From: Acanthaster planci
Lineage: Eukaryota; Echinodermata; Asteroidea; Valvatida; Acanthasteridae
Length of the DNA stretch: 64,000 nt
Direction of reading: 5' to 3'
Assembly: GCF_001949145.1 (NCBI RefSeq)
Contig: NW_019091375.1
Location: forward strand, 944,073 to 1,008,072
A program made the position numbers and the translations under genes. Numbering within the stretch: the first letter of the stretch is position 1; each line of letters begins with the position of its first letter. The notes under the pieces are model-generated. The model was not told where the DNA came from. It did no database searches and saw only the letters and a list, made by a program, of their open reading frames with translations. Of this stretch, positions 13,344 through 25,730 are shown one piece after another.

Positions 13344-13969
13344 NNNNNNNNNNNNNNNNNNNNNNNNNNNNNNNNNNNNNNNNNNNNNNNNNNNNNNNNN
13401 NNNNNNNNNNNNNNNNNNNNNNNNNNNNNNNNNNNNNNNNNNNNNNNNNNNNNNNNNNNNNNNNNNNNNNNNNNNNNNNNNNNNNNNNNNNNNNNNNNNN
13501 NNNNNNNNNNNNNNNNNNNNNNNNNNNNNNNNNNNNNNNNNNNNNNNNNNNNNNNNNNNNNNNNNNNNNNNNNNNNNNNNNNNNNNNNNNNNNNNNNNNN
13601 NNNNNNNNNNNNNNNNNNNNNNNNNNNNNNNNNNNNNNNNNNNNNNNNNNNNNNNNNNNNNNNNNNNNNNNNNNNNNNNNNNNNNNNNNNNNNNNNNNNN
13701 NNNNNNNNNNNNNNNNNNNNNNNNNNNNNNNNNNNNNNNNNNNNNNNNNNNNNNNNNNNNNNNNNNNNNNNNNNNNNNNNNNNNNNNNNNNNNNNNNNNN
13801 NNNNNNNNNNNNNNNNNNNNNNNNNNNNNNNNNNNNNNNNNNNNNNNNNNNNNNNNNNNNNNNNNNNNNNNNNNNNNNNNNNNNNNNNNNNNNNNNNNNN
13901 NNNNNNNNNNNNNNNNNNNNNNNNNNNNNNNNNNNNNNNNNNNNNNNNNNNNNNNNNNNNNNNNNNNNN
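13344..13969. other. Assembly gap (626 N)
   Basis: A run of 626 undetermined bases. Open reading frames drawn across it are artefacts. Confidence 0.99.
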
Positions 13970-14348
13970 TGTATGCTTGTAATATATGCACATATTACAG
14001 AATATACATCAACATCATGGACACTACACCTCTATATAGTGTCACATGGTGTCATAGCCCTACCTCGCTTTTCAAATTTCCGTGGCAAGGCAAGTCACCC
14101 ATCCCCCATCGCTCAATTCCTGGCACAAAATCTACTCCAGCTGCTTCTTTCATCCGTTCTCTCTTTCACTCGTCATCTGTTCGTTGGCGTATAAAGCCTG
14201 CTGTCTTGTCCCTCTGACGGTCGGCGTGACTTGTTTTCCTCAATAGCCAACTGGTGTTGGCCGTAGGGGACCTGCGGCTTAATGGAGCCTGCAGACAGTT
14301 GTCTGCATGCCAGCAGTTTCATCTGGGAATTCACTTAGTACGCATTTC

Positions 14349-15156
14349 GGCCAATAGACCAGTAAACAGGGCCCAACGAATACTCCTCCGTCGTATACTG
14401 GGCCCTGTTCCGATACATATGGATTTCTTTCGAAAAACAATTCTCCGGGATATCCAGGGGCATCCGCTTGATTTTATGAGCTGAAATTCCACCGGTATGC
14501 TCACTACTTACAGGGTAAACTATCTACTATGTTGCTAATTGTAGAAAACTCGCCTTTCCCTCATTTGAGGAAAAAATATTGCCTTTATTATTTTTTCGTT
14601 TTCCCACTCTGGACGATTTTTGCCCCACTTGCACAAAACTTTCTAGTCGCGTCACAGATAGCGCTAGCGAGCCGCACAACAAATGATTTGCCACAAGCAG
14701 TGTGTGACTGGACAGGGAACCAGCCAAGGGCGTTGCGTATTAGGTGCGACACAAAACAGCTGTTATTTTTGCACGAGTGCTTAGATCGACAGGTACTCTC
14801 GCAATTCTGAAAGAAATTCGTAAGTGCTGAAGTCTGGGTGCAAACTAGACAGGCGCTCGAACAGGCTTCCATTACGTAATCACACAAAGACGTCTGTGTA
14901 ATGTACAAGTCCAGCCAAAGTTCGTCCGAAGTGGGAAAACGACAAAAAAGGTAACATTTTCCCCTCCAATTAGCAACCTAACGGATAGTTAACCCCGTAA
15001 GTAGTGAACATACCAGTGCAATTTCATCTCATAAAATCAAGCGGATGCCTCCGGATATCCCGGAGAATTTTTCGAAAGAAATCGCTATATGTCGGGACAG
15101 GGCCCAGTATACGACGGAGGAGTATTTATCGGGCCATGTTTACGGGTCTATCGGCC
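14349..15156. mobile_element. Long foldback element with about 280-bp arms
   Basis: The left arm (about 14349-14630) and right arm (about 14920-15156) are imperfect inverted complements. Examples are 'actcctccgtcgtatactgg' at 14381 against its complement near 15109, 'cgcttgattttatgag' against 'ctcataaaatcaagcg', and 'ttgctaattg' against 'caattagcaa'. The arms contain a smaller palindrome, CAGGGCCCA...TGGGCCCTG. The spacer is about 290 bp and has no recognised coding capacity. Ends are defined by loss of complementarity, so they are approximate. Confidence 0.75.
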
Positions 15157-16220
15157 TAATAAGATTGCAGATTGCTTAGAAGCCTACTTACAGGAGATGG
15201 GCTTTCAGATCTCACCGTTGTTTGGGGCATGAATTAAAAGAGTCATTTTAGCCTCTGAGCTAAGCCATGCCTATTTAAATTTTAAACAGTTGCCAAGTAT
15301 GTGCCTTTATCAAAAGAATCGTCATAAAGAGGAGGACACATTAGTGCCTTTTCCTTTTTATAAGGTCATTTGGGGTTTGCCAGAACGCAGTTCAGGCGGT
15401 ATAATGCAGCGACGTACTTCCAGTGTTTCATTGACAGAAATTGTGAACAGCGTACAGAAAAGGAACGTTGAAGACGCTTGGTGGCAGCAAACAGCTGGCC
15501 CTTTTCAAAAGCTGTGCTGCATTGAGCGTGCGCACATCAGTCTCAAAATGACGCAAACTTTCGGCGGATGAGATTTGATCGTATGTGGTAGCACCAGGGT
15601 GAATGTTTCTTTTAGATGTGCATAATGTTCTCTTAAACACTTAAATGAGTCAAAAGCAACCGACAATGTTAAGGCCCGTGCGCCAGAAGGAGTGGAACTT
15701 AAGGGTTTATTTATTGGCTTGTTCGTTACATTATGAATCTGGATATCGATCAGTGATTCCAACACTGTTTTGCTATATCCAATAATAGATTCTGATGTCA
15801 GTGAACCAGCGACGGATTACCGATTGAGATCCGGATTGGAGTAAAATCAACACGTCCTATGTTGCTGCGTGATCATGCCAGTCACGCCAATTCCAAGTAA
15901 ATGAGGAACGTTTGGGTGTCGCTTTGAACTAACTCCAGTCATGTGATTCTTCTGTGCAAGCTCGTTATGGTTGATTGGCGGGTCGAAAATACCTGGTAAA
16001 TGTACAATGGCGCCCCCAGACTGTCAAATCAAATTGCACGCTCGAATGGATAGAGAGTTATTAACATATTTAAAAAAGCCGTTTGTCATTATATTGGCTG
16101 AAGGTGTTTGTCTGTATCACAGCCAAAGAGGCTCACGCAATAAAAACTTTATATCACCGAAGCTACCGCGTACAGCATTAAGGATAATTCCGCGTTATTC
16201 TACACGCTAAATATCCCGCC
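15157..16220. other. Upstream region of the PAN-FAMeT gene
   Basis: No exon or repeat is recognised. The sequence just before the start codon at 16221 is the presumed 5' UTR and promoter of the secreted-protein gene. I could not identify a convincing TATA or initiator element. Confidence 0.35.
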
Positions 16221-19200
16221 ATGGGAGTAACTTACACTATCTCTGTGATTCTTGTCGGTGTTTTGGTGGGGCTTGAAATTCTTGAGGCCAGCTTGATGTT
16301 ATCCGGGCCGGCCTCACGGACGAAATCTCGCTCTTTCGACGTCCTGAGCACCGGTTCGCTTAAGCACGGAGTTATCGCCTTGTCAGAGCGGGGATCCAAG
16401 CAACGGTGCGCGGCCGCTTGCGCGGCAGTGGCCGGTTGTGCACAATTCTGCTACGCTTCGACGACCAGACGTTGCGTGCTTGAAGACGCTAGCGTGGCAT
16501 CTGCGTCCAGAAATCCGAAGGACACTACGTGTTACTTAAAGAATTCGGGTGAGTTTCTACTTAACCGGAGTGTGATCATGTGACTATACCAAACAAATGA
16601 AGAAAAAATATCTTAAAATTAATGTTGCACCTCATCCTATACACACAGAAACTAAATTTTCAATACTGACATAGACGCACAACAGTCTTCCTTTGGAAGC
16701 AGTATTTAGCTTTGTCGAAATGCTCCTAAGAATCGAATATGGCTGAACGCTTGGTCAGGAAGATTTCGACCTGAGAATGGACTTAAAAACGAACGAATTC
16801 TTTGACTTTTCTAGTGAAATAGTATAATAATGAATGAAGTTCACAAAGAGTTTCATCTGCACATTGCAGTACTGAACATAAAAAGGATGTTAAGATTGAC
16901 TTATCAAGAGGTTGGATTACAGTCATATCATAACAAAAAACATCATTAGCACTGGTCAACTTTCAATTGTGTTCTGAATTGCGGTTTTTCTTTCCAAAAA
17001 AAGAGAATTACTGTTTCATTCTAGCTCAAACGGAACGAAGTTACCATCCGCCAAATCAATTTCTGTTCCATTACCGTATACCCTGCAAAAGCATTTGTTT
17101 AAACAAAGGCTAAAGTAGCCACAAATTGTCTCAGATCACACCACAAAGTATTTCCGGGGCCTTCCCAATAGTCTACATCGTGTTTTGGCTTCTCGCTTCG
17201 CACTCGCATTTGTTCTGATCAGGGCTACGCCCCCATCCCCAAATTTTCAAAACGGGTTGACACCCTTGGACCCAACAGAGCGTTTTGATGGAGGTCTTGG
17301 GTGGATGTCTTGCGAACTCATCTTGCAACAACTTGTACGTTTCGTTCAGAATGCGCCGTAGCCCAGTAAAATGTCCGCATATATATTTGCACATACAAAT
17401 TATACCAGCACATTATAAATGCCTAAACATACATAATTATTGTAGTATGTACTGGCTAAATGCAAGGAGTATGATAAGAGTGGTTACAAAACCACTCTAG
17501 AAGAGCACAAAAGCCACTCTAATTGAGCGAAAACCACCAGTGTTGTAGTTGAGACCACTTAAGACCTTCACAAGACCGCACAAGACTAGCACAAGACCAA
17601 CACAAGACCTCTAGTCTGAATTCAAGCCACAAGCTATTTAAATGAACTGCAACAAAAGCATTCCTTTGTCATTGTTCACACTGTTGCTTGTGACAGGTCT
17701 TGTGCATGGTCTTGTGATGGTCTCGACTCCAACACTGAAAACCACTCCAAAAGAGTTCAATTTCCATTCTGCACAGAGAGCCGCATACTCGGGGAAAAGG
17801 GTTTTCTTTTAAATGATTCATTTTTAGAGTGATTGCCACTCTTTTAGAGTGGTTTTGCACTTTTCTCGAGTGGATTTAGGACGGATCACTCTTTACAGTG
17901 TAAGTTTTGCACTTTTTGCATTTAGATAGTATACGTGCCTTATTGTATTGACCTTTACGGTTCTTATTGTATGGAAAATGTGATTGAGCTTGTGGTACGT
18001 GTGAGATTAAAACACATGTTAGTTTTTTCATTTGCTGTGGTCTTAGGCGTTCATTGTTAAATAGGATTTTCTAAACTTGAATCATTTCAAAATGGCTTGT
18101 AGCAGAGACAAAAGCTACACATGGAAATGTATTCATGGAAGCAAGGTCAATCGTAAGTCTATTCAAGGGGAGCTGGCATTGTCCCAGGGGTGAATTTTCA
18201 AGGGGTTTAGTGTGTCTCGTTCTAATGTTGCTAGGCTCCCCGAGCAGGACCAAGAGGGGGCGCAATTTTCTCGCAACGGAGGCTCCTTTTGTCAAAACGA
18301 GTATTAAATGCACGCGTTACGCTCACATCGCTACCAAAAAAAGGAACTCTCCTAACCAACCGGGCTTTGTTCAACTTAGGTTCTGCTTAAGGCGGGAAGT
18401 GCTGTCGTTTATTTCCTCACATTTTCACAGACATCGATAGTGACTACTCGTCTATTCAAAATGTCAGGCCAGAAGACACTCCTCCCGCCGGTGTTAATGG
18501 TCTCGTAAATGTAATGGAATGACAGTGATCTGTCACTCTCGCAATTAGTCTTCGAAAAAGGTCAATTTGCAAAAAAGCTGTGCACGGTGAAGCGGCGTTA
18601 TCGAAGCGTGTCTACCAAACAAACCTGACGTATATGTAGACGTCTAAGACTTGGGGATCAAATCGGTTTTTATCAGAGGGCTTTCCGTCAAAATTTGATA
18701 TTCTCCCTGCCCAACAGTCAGTGCATTCTAAGTTATACTGGTTACCCTTAACCCTAAAAGAGCCTGGACCATATTCTGGCCCTTATCACAACCGGGTGGA
18801 GTGCCCTCCACCGGACCCCACCCCACCCCAAACTCGACTGTGCCGCACTTAGTCATTTTTTTCTTTTCTTTTCCTGTTTAACCAAACATGAATGCAACAC
18901 CCGATCCGACTACCCACGGCTACTTATAAGTGAGGCTTGCAGCAAAATTTCCTGCAAGAACTGAGATGCTAATTATATTTTCGTATGATGCAATACAGTA
19001 GGCAAACTTACAAGTGAGGCTAGTCAGCGTCAAAAAAATTTGCAAGAAGAAGGCTCGAACAAGCCTCACTTATAAGTTTGCCCACTGTATTGCATCATAC
19101 GATAATATATTAGCGCCATAGTTAGAGCATGGCTATTTTGCTACACAGGCCTCACTTATAAGTAGCGGTGGGTTGTCGGATTGGGTGAAAGTGAAGACAT

Positions 19201-22200
19201 TCCTTATCATTACCACTGTGAAGTTTGAGCTCAATCAAACATGTATATATAATTTTGTTGGTACAGTAATTTGAATTTCCACGCCCCATGCGTGCCAGCC
19301 CGCGTGCATTGAGCATGGCATCGGAAACATAATGGGGAGCCTGACTTGCCTCGGAAAATGCACGGTGCGCAAGAATGGTATGCTTGGTTTTTGGAAAATT
19401 GATACCAAAACGACCGCAAAGGTATTCTCTGAAAACTCAGAGGGGGGTCATTTTTTGACAAAAATGCAAGGTGGAGATTTTGAAATGAATTCATGCTCTT
19501 TTAAGGGTTTCGGGTTTACCTTAAAATATTCAGGGATTTTGAATTATCTCACAGCTGATCGGGGGGGTGGCCAATTCCGTCCCTCCCCCATAACTCTCTG
19601 TTCCGTGCACAATTCATGTTTTTTAAACTTGGCGAATATGTGGGGAAAAAACCTTTTCAATGTAAACACGACATTTAGACTTTTAACTTGCATACGGTTT
19701 CGCTGTTGCAGTCATTTGAAGTTGAAGGCCGACGCGTGCCTGCCCGCGTGCATGGACGAGAATGGACCATTAAGTGCAAACATCACTCACATCACAGAAT
19801 AGAAAACAAAAAATGGCGTCCCGATCTCGAAATCAGAAAAGTTCCCTCTAACATGCTTTTGAGATAGATAGATTACTCTTACAACAAATCATTTAGCCAA
19901 TTGCTCGGCATTCAAAATGTTCAACCCGATGTTGGCTGATGTTTTAGTTGGAAAACGTACGGTTAAACGTGGAGCTTGTTGAAGGTCATTTGCATAACTT
20001 CCGCCAATTAACCACATGACATCTTCAGTGTTTTCGCAAAGTGACAATAACCTGGAAAATCGATAATTTTTCGACCTAGCATTTTACTTCCTTTGATCTA
20101 ATGAAAAAAAATAGCAGAGTTTCAAAGCATTCTACACTGTAAAAAGTCGTGTGTTAAAATCAACACTTTTGGGTGTTATCAGATGACTACACCATAGGGT
20201 GTTACTTTAACATTGATGATGTCACTTTGCATACCTATAAGTGTTATAGTTCACTGGAGGGTGTTACAAGTAACACCAAATACACAAATAACACCAAAAT
20301 TTTAACACCAGTGAAAAGTGTTGGTGTAGTCTTCTGATAACACTGCGGGTGTTAAATTTAACAGCCCAGTTGTTGCAGTGTAATGTTAATTATTTCCCTA
20401 GTAACTGTAAACAAACAACTTACAAAAAGCTTGGTCCGTGCCTTTCTCTGTTCCACGAAGTGACATGCAATAACATCGTTGGCACGGCAAAAATTAAGAC
20501 GATATCGATGATGTGGCATTTTTGTTAAAATAAACTCTCAACACTTCTAGTTTTATTTCCATCATCTTTTCGTCAATCACAGATTGCATGAGCACTTTCA
20601 CGAGCGGCAGTTATTTCAAACAGGTCTTCGACCTTCCTCCTTTTGGCGGGAAATTTGTGTTGGATTTCTCTGCCAAGGTGATGCAAGACGCCATAGTCAG
20701 TTTATCTACCAACAACACGAAGGAGGGCATCAAGTATGAACTGGGTGAGAGCGGCCATATTGCCAATGTCGCGCCAGTTATGGCCACATTCTATCAGTGA
20801 CAATTTTGTCGACCAGATGCCGACTTTGCATGGTACTTGGGATATATTTCCTGCTCATGTCACCAGTCACAGTAGACCAATGGTCGACAGATGGTCACTG
20901 ATCAAACCTGGCTTTCCTTTCATCTACAGCGGGAAAATCTTTACGTGTTGTTTCATTGCCAAATTGCACTCGGTTTGAAACGACGCACAAACATTAATTT
21001 GCTTTAATTAAGAAAATTTCGCAGCGTTGGGACATCGTTTTATACCCATTTTTCCCTGACGCGCAGGTCTGTGTCGAGGCGCGCGCTGACCAGAAACCTG
21101 GAGACTTTTTGGCTTAATCGACTGGAATCCTGCTATACTGCGTAATTTTAACGTGTTTTTATGGGGTACAGTTGAGTAATATGCACAGTATAGGAGTCCC
21201 CCTAGATCCAGCAATTCAGGTGGTCTTACGTCCTGTGTACATGCGCAAGCTGAAAATATTTTCAAACAGTAAAACGTGTGGGCACCAGTCTATTTCAGTG
21301 CAAGAAGCAGCAGGCGTTGCCTGCGCATTCGGGAGCGATGGACATCACGCCTTAGACGTATCTCCAGAAAAAAAGTGAAAAACAAAAAGCTGCGCCACTT
21401 TGGAGACAGCTCCTGACCAAAAACCGAAGACTTTTTTTCAGCCTTAGTTTTGCTTATTATAGTTCTTTCCACATTACCTACTCACAAAATTACAAACTTT
21501 GCTAATATACATCTCCTCGGCGCAGATCCATCTTTGAAATAATTGTTCGGGTACCCGCTGCTACATCCGATAAAGACGTCTGCACTACTAAGCCAGAGGT
21601 CGTGGGTTCGAGTCCCACCCGAGTTCGCTTGTGGTGTTTTCACAAGCCTTAGGGGGCAAACACCGAGTATACGGTGTTAAATATACGTCGGGTAGGGCAA
21701 ATCCAAAATTAATTAATTTGCTGTTGGAAGCGTAAATCCGTAAAATTCCCTAGCTGATATACTGCAAAATTGCGGTGTTAATCTAACACACTGGGTGTTA
21801 GAGGACTTCACGTGACTGGGTGTAGTTTTCTGCAAAGGGTGTTATGTTAGCAACAATTTTACAACGTAGTTTTTTGCAGAGTAGAAATATTTAAACTTCA
21901 GGCTCATTAGTGAGACTCAATAATGGCTACCTCCGTAGACGCATGTGCGATAAAGGGAACAATTATGGCGGCTCAACTGAAATACAGAAAAAAAACTACG
22001 AGTGTTAAAACGGATAGCCTACTTGATATCGAAATGGCTTGTACGTTATGGCTAATTGTAAAACTACCGTGATGACGTCCCATCATATCACACTTGCATT
22101 AATGTTGCAATAAAAAGTGTTTGGACACACATGCATGGCTAGGCTTTCACTAAAGTGTTTCCCGCAACGCAAAGCAAAGGCACGAAGTTGTCCGTTCGCT

Positions 22201-22571
22201 TGATTTTGTGGAGCTCGAACATGGCAGGCTAGGAATTATAGGCCGACTGCCTAACACCGTTTACAGTTTCTGGTTTTCAATGCTCTGCAGTTCTAGGGCA
22301 CAATGGCAACTCCAAAACCACCATCCGCAGAACCTGGCAAGGCGCCAACCTGCACATCGTGCTGGCAACCAAGGGAGGTGTGGTCAGCGCCCTGGAGATG
22401 AGACGCTTCTGGCTCCGCTACGATCACGGCACCTTCGCTCTGGGGAAGCACAGGGAGCCGGCGTACTTCGAATGGACCGATCCATTACCCCAGACCACCC
22501 CTGTCCGGTTCATCGGCTTGGGCGGCTGGGCTGATACCGTTGAGTGGATTGTCTACGGTATTTGTCCATAA
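16221..22571 (+). CDS. Secreted PAN-like plus FAMeT (PF12248-type) domain protein
   Basis: Three exons, 16221..16548, 20583..20744 and 22291..22571, give 771 nt and 256 aa, with matching phases (1, 1). The start codon sits in a strong Kozak context (gccATGG). Residues 1-23 are a hydrophobic signal peptide. Residues about 63-111 hold seven cysteines (63, 67, 73, 77, 85, 104, 111) in a PAN/apple-like pattern. Exons 2-3 encode a domain matching the 'farnesoic acid O-methyltransferase' family: FVLDFSAK early, then the YEL-VLG-N-K-TIR junction, RRFWLRYDHG, FEWTD and GLGGW. The name is historical; no SAM-binding motif is visible, and many such proteins are extracellular lectin-like or adhesive. A secreted recognition or matrix role is inference. 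The introns hold at least four transposable elements. An alternative exon-3 acceptor 6 nt downstream (22297) is also in frame. Confidence 0.85.
17470..17900. mobile_element. MITE with CCACTCT motifs, interrupted by a nested hAT MITE
   Basis: The right end reads complement CACTGTAAAGAGTG and is followed by TA, resembling the CACTG ends of the element at 20135. The interior repeats 'ccactctaNaagag' on both sides of the nested insertion at 17538-17737. The left terminus lacks a CACTG end and may be truncated. Confidence 0.5.
17538..17737. mobile_element. hAT-type MITE, 200 bp, perfect 8-bp target duplication
   Basis: The element starts CAGTGTTG and ends CAACACTG. Direct copies of AAAACCAC lie immediately outside at 17530-17537 and 17738-17745. 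An 8-bp duplication with CAGTG-type ends is diagnostic of the hAT superfamily. The interior is a long imperfect palindrome rich in 'cacaagacc' and 'ggtcttgtg', with no coding capacity. It lies in intron 1 of the PAN-FAMeT gene, inside another MITE. Confidence 0.88.
18140..18440. repeat. Dispersed repeat, copy 2 of 3
   Basis: This shares the order of motifs with 2930-3260: 'gaccaagagggggcgcaatt' (about 18250), an 'acggaggctcc' stretch, then 'aaatgcacgcgttacg', and a 'ttgttcaac' stretch further on. It is intronic in the PAN-FAMeT gene. The family is unidentified. Confidence 0.45.
18898..19187. mobile_element. MITE with long inverted repeats (CACCC ends)
   Basis: The ends are CACCCGATCCGAC and the complement of CACCCAATCCGAC. 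The arms continue for about 130 bp, including 'cttataagtgaggc' and 'tgatgcaatacagt' in both orientations, so the 290-bp element is almost entirely palindromic. No coding capacity. It lies in intron 1 of the PAN-FAMeT gene. Confidence 0.8.
20135..20380. mobile_element. MITE, 246 bp, CACTG ends, TA target duplication
   Basis: The element runs CACTGTAAAAAG ... TTGTTGCAGTG and is flanked by TA on both sides, consistent with a Tc1/mariner-like or other TA-targeting superfamily. The arms contain repeated GTGTTA and TAACAC motifs and a 'ttatcaga.gactacacca' segment in both orientations. It lies in intron 1 of the PAN-FAMeT gene. Confidence 0.72.
21525..21632 (+). mobile_element. tRNA-derived SINE, internal deletion
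   Basis: This shares 'gtacccgctgctacatc', 'aagacgtctgcacta' and the box-B-like 'ggttcgagtcccacccgag' with the longer minus-strand copy at 61090-61250. About 45 nt that hold box A in the other copy are missing here, so this copy has lost its likely pol III promoter. It lies in intron 2 of the PAN-FAMeT gene. Confidence 0.7.
21761..21881. mobile_element. Short MITE with CTGCAAAA ends
   Basis: The ends are inverted, ACTGCAAAATTG and complement CTGCAAAAAACTACG. The arms hold GTGTTA and TAACAC motifs like the element at 20135, which suggests the same broad family. It lies in intron 2 of the PAN-FAMeT gene. Terminal positions are good to a few bases. Confidence 0.55.
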
Positions 22572-25148
22572 AGCCTGATTAAACGCAGAATTTAAAACAG
22601 GGCGGGTGAGCTATGGAATTGTGACCCCCACAGCATCTAGCCAGTACGTTTGTCTCATGGTTTGCCAGCTTACTGTCCCAGTTTGCAGTTTTTGCCCGAA
22701 GTCCAAATTGCATACAACACCGACTACCGGTATTGGTGTTAACAGTCTTACTTTATGTCTGTTAGTTTATGTATAAGTAAGTACGGTAAACGCATCACCA
22801 TAACCTCTAGTTTAAAGATTTGAAAGTACATGTAATTATGCGTGACTAACACACCAAGGACTTGCGGCAGTACCAAGAGATACTTTCCTTTTAAGAGTAT
22901 AGGCCTATTCTAATTAAAAATAACCAAAACAAAAAATTTGCTTATCTCCATTCACGTCCTCAACTGAACTCTGTGAAAACAAACCTACAAAACTGTTATT
23001 TAGCGTTTGGGGGTTTTAATGAAAAGGGGGAACGGGCATGTCATTTAAAACTGTTTTTATTTCCAAAGTGACGGCCGTTGTGGTTACAAAACACTTTAAA
23101 TTATTGGTGTAACAAATATTAAAAGACAGCACAAGGAAAGCAATGTTGGACAACTGAACAAACATGTTCTATACACGGACACCACTTGACATTCAGTACA
23201 TAAACCCTATAAAACTGGTCTGAAAAGGGTAACCATTAGGTATAAGCACTTCGTGAGTATCTCGACATTTTCCCTGCAAAATTCGACTTTTTACAGCGTG
23301 CTATTGGCCAAGATACATGTACCACTGGAGGGCAAAATTTACGATGTCCGTAAAATGGAACGTCTCGAAGTATTGTTTTTGTGTGTGGCACACCTGGCAT
23401 GGTTTCAAGAGAACTGGTAGACAGTGGTTTATCTCGAGCGAATGCGCAATGTACATACAGCCCGCGGACGGTGCCATACGTTAGCAGTATTGAAGCCAAC
23501 ACAATCGATGAATAGATCGATTGCACACGCTTGTCACGTGACCTGGAGTGTGTATCAAACATCGACACAGCGTTCTCACACAGCAAAGTCTGTCATATGG
23601 AGTGTCATTTATCAAAAACAAGCTGACGGTTGTAAAGTACCATACTGATCTGCTGTGGTACTGAGCACTACACCCAAACTCGGCATGTTTAAAGGTTAAA
23701 AGAAACAGAAAACATTTAGTTCACGTGCAGTATTTCAAAAACATCATACTTAAATTCAATGCTCATCCACAAAAAATTTTGGTTGGTTGGATGACGTCAT
23801 CGGCAGAACGCCTACATGTACAATGTACATGCACGCTTGCAACAGGCCACGTGGTGTTCGATGTAGCTTGGCCCACTGTCTTGGTTTAAGGTACAAGAGG
23901 CAGTCCCAGCTAGCACAGTACTGCCGAATGATACCCACTCTATGTCACGTGACTGACTTCACTGGCGAAAAGGGTCTACTGTATGGTGTGGGGAGTGACC
24001 GATGGGGTCTCAAGTTAAAGGCTCCGACTCGCTAAGGTTACCAGTTTTGCCGACAGAGCGCGGGCTACTCCATCAATCGTTCTCTCCCAAAGAAATAAAG
24101 CAATCGACGTAACACAACCCATGCTAGAACTACATGTATACAAAGCGATGTCTCATTATTGTAAATTTATGAGGTCAAACTATACGTTTAATACATGTAC
24201 ATAAATTAATCACCAATAAGGCTACTTAACAATTTCAACTGGCTCTAGAAGAGTTGGACACTGGGAAACTTCTATACGCATCACGGCATTGATTACCTAG
24301 GCGTTTAAATGATAAAAGCCCAAGATAAATAACCATGCCTTCCCATTCGAGTCACACCACTCATATTTGGCGGAGGGATACATATTGGGTTGGATCCAGT
24401 GTGGTAATTTAAATCTATAAAAAATGGGTGGACACATACAGCAGGAAAACGCGTCTCTAAACCAACAACTTTCACGTCATAATATGTATCCAAACAGTCA
24501 TAAAAGTGGGCGGGAGAAACCAAAGCTCCTCCTCTTAAATCTACCCCCTGGAAACCACAAATAATAAATGGTACGAGTAAAATGCATTAAATTCCTGGTA
24601 TAAAGCAAAGGAGATAAACCATTAATTTTCGATTTCCATCTTTCCCAAAATACATTTAAAAGAGAAATGAGAACCTCACAAAAATTACATCTCGCTAGCC
24701 ACTCCATAAAGGCATTAACATTATTTTCAAGGCTTCTGATTTCTTTTCATTTGTTTTTCTGTGGTGTTGATGGCAATCTCTTTAGCTACTGGGGTTTACC
24801 AGACACATTAAAATGAAAAGAAGAGCACGATACTCATCTTTGTGACGAGGTGTCAAGGCAATTGTCGACTTAGTCGGGTATTTATTTTGGCTCCTGCAGG
24901 TACAGTTGGTGGGCACCCGCATTCACTCTTAGAAGCCAAGACACTAATTTGGATCTCAATAAATGCAGCACATGCTAGAAAGTGGTGTCAAAATGGTCTT
25001 TAATTGAAATTTTAGGCTTCCTGTCTTATAATTCCAATCAAATTGTCATGTGTTAACTGAATGTCAGACTGGCCATCTCTCAAGTATTGCTCACATCAGT
25101 CCAAGCACATTTGAACAAGTACAACGCAAGGATTTTCAATGATAATGT

Positions 25149-25205
25149 TAACCCTAACAGTCTTCAGTCCTCCAACAGGTGAAGGATTGAGGACTGTTAG
25201 GATTA
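25149..25205. repeat. Small palindromic element with TAACCCTAACAG end
   Basis: The left arm reads 'taaccctaacagtcttcagt' and the right arm is its diverged complement, ending 'gaggactgttaggatta'. The loop is about 10 nt. It is related in sequence to the larger TTAGGGTT-ended foldback elements at 33857 and 34315. Confidence 0.55.
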
Positions 25206-25584
25206 AATATCAGTGTTTTTGAGCAATAATTCTTAATGAGTGGCTAGATTAGGAAAAATCAACGTATTCTGAACAATAAAATTATCACATTGACGAAGTG
25301 GGCAAGAAAGTACTATAAAATGAATCTCAATTAGTCATGTGGGGGAAAAAACCCGCAAATTTGGTCAAGAGGCCTCAATGGGAGACCTTGAGATGCTTGG
25401 TAGCAACAAACATCCTGGTCCTTTTTACCAAATCCGAACACGCTCATGTTGTTCTGGGCACGCGTGGATAGTTCTGAGCATGTGCAATACCTTAAAAAGG
25501 ACTGGTATGTCTCCTACCACCTGTGCCAAGTTTCCCATTGTAACACCGACAGGTTTTATGTTTTTGGTTGGGGACATTCCTCAT

Positions 25585-25730
25585 TCTGAAATCGTGCAAA
25601 ATCCTCTACTGAGCAGGAAACCAATTCGCACATTCGTTCTACTTCAACTTTCAAGAGGTAAGAAGCCCCAAGTAAAGTAACAGTGGCTGGGCTCTGCCTT
25701 CCCAGATCTAACAAAACCCAATGAAGCTTC
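25585..25730. repeat. Dispersed 'gtggctgggctct' repeat
   Basis: This shares 'gtaaagtaacagtggctggg' with the intronic repeats of both CNDP2 genes, together with the adjoining 'gaaaccaat' and 'aaaatcct' segments. It shows that the family is dispersed and not specific to the dipeptidase locus. Confidence 0.65.

Noticed and set aside
13226-14217. Long open frames of 228-299 codons
   Set aside because: They run through the 626-base N gap, where no stop codons can occur. There is no real coding evidence.
19332-19802. 156-codon open frame in intron 1 of the PAN-FAMeT gene
   Set aside because: No domain is recognisable and the composition is AT-rich. It cannot be joined in phase to the exons either side without disrupting a complete gene.
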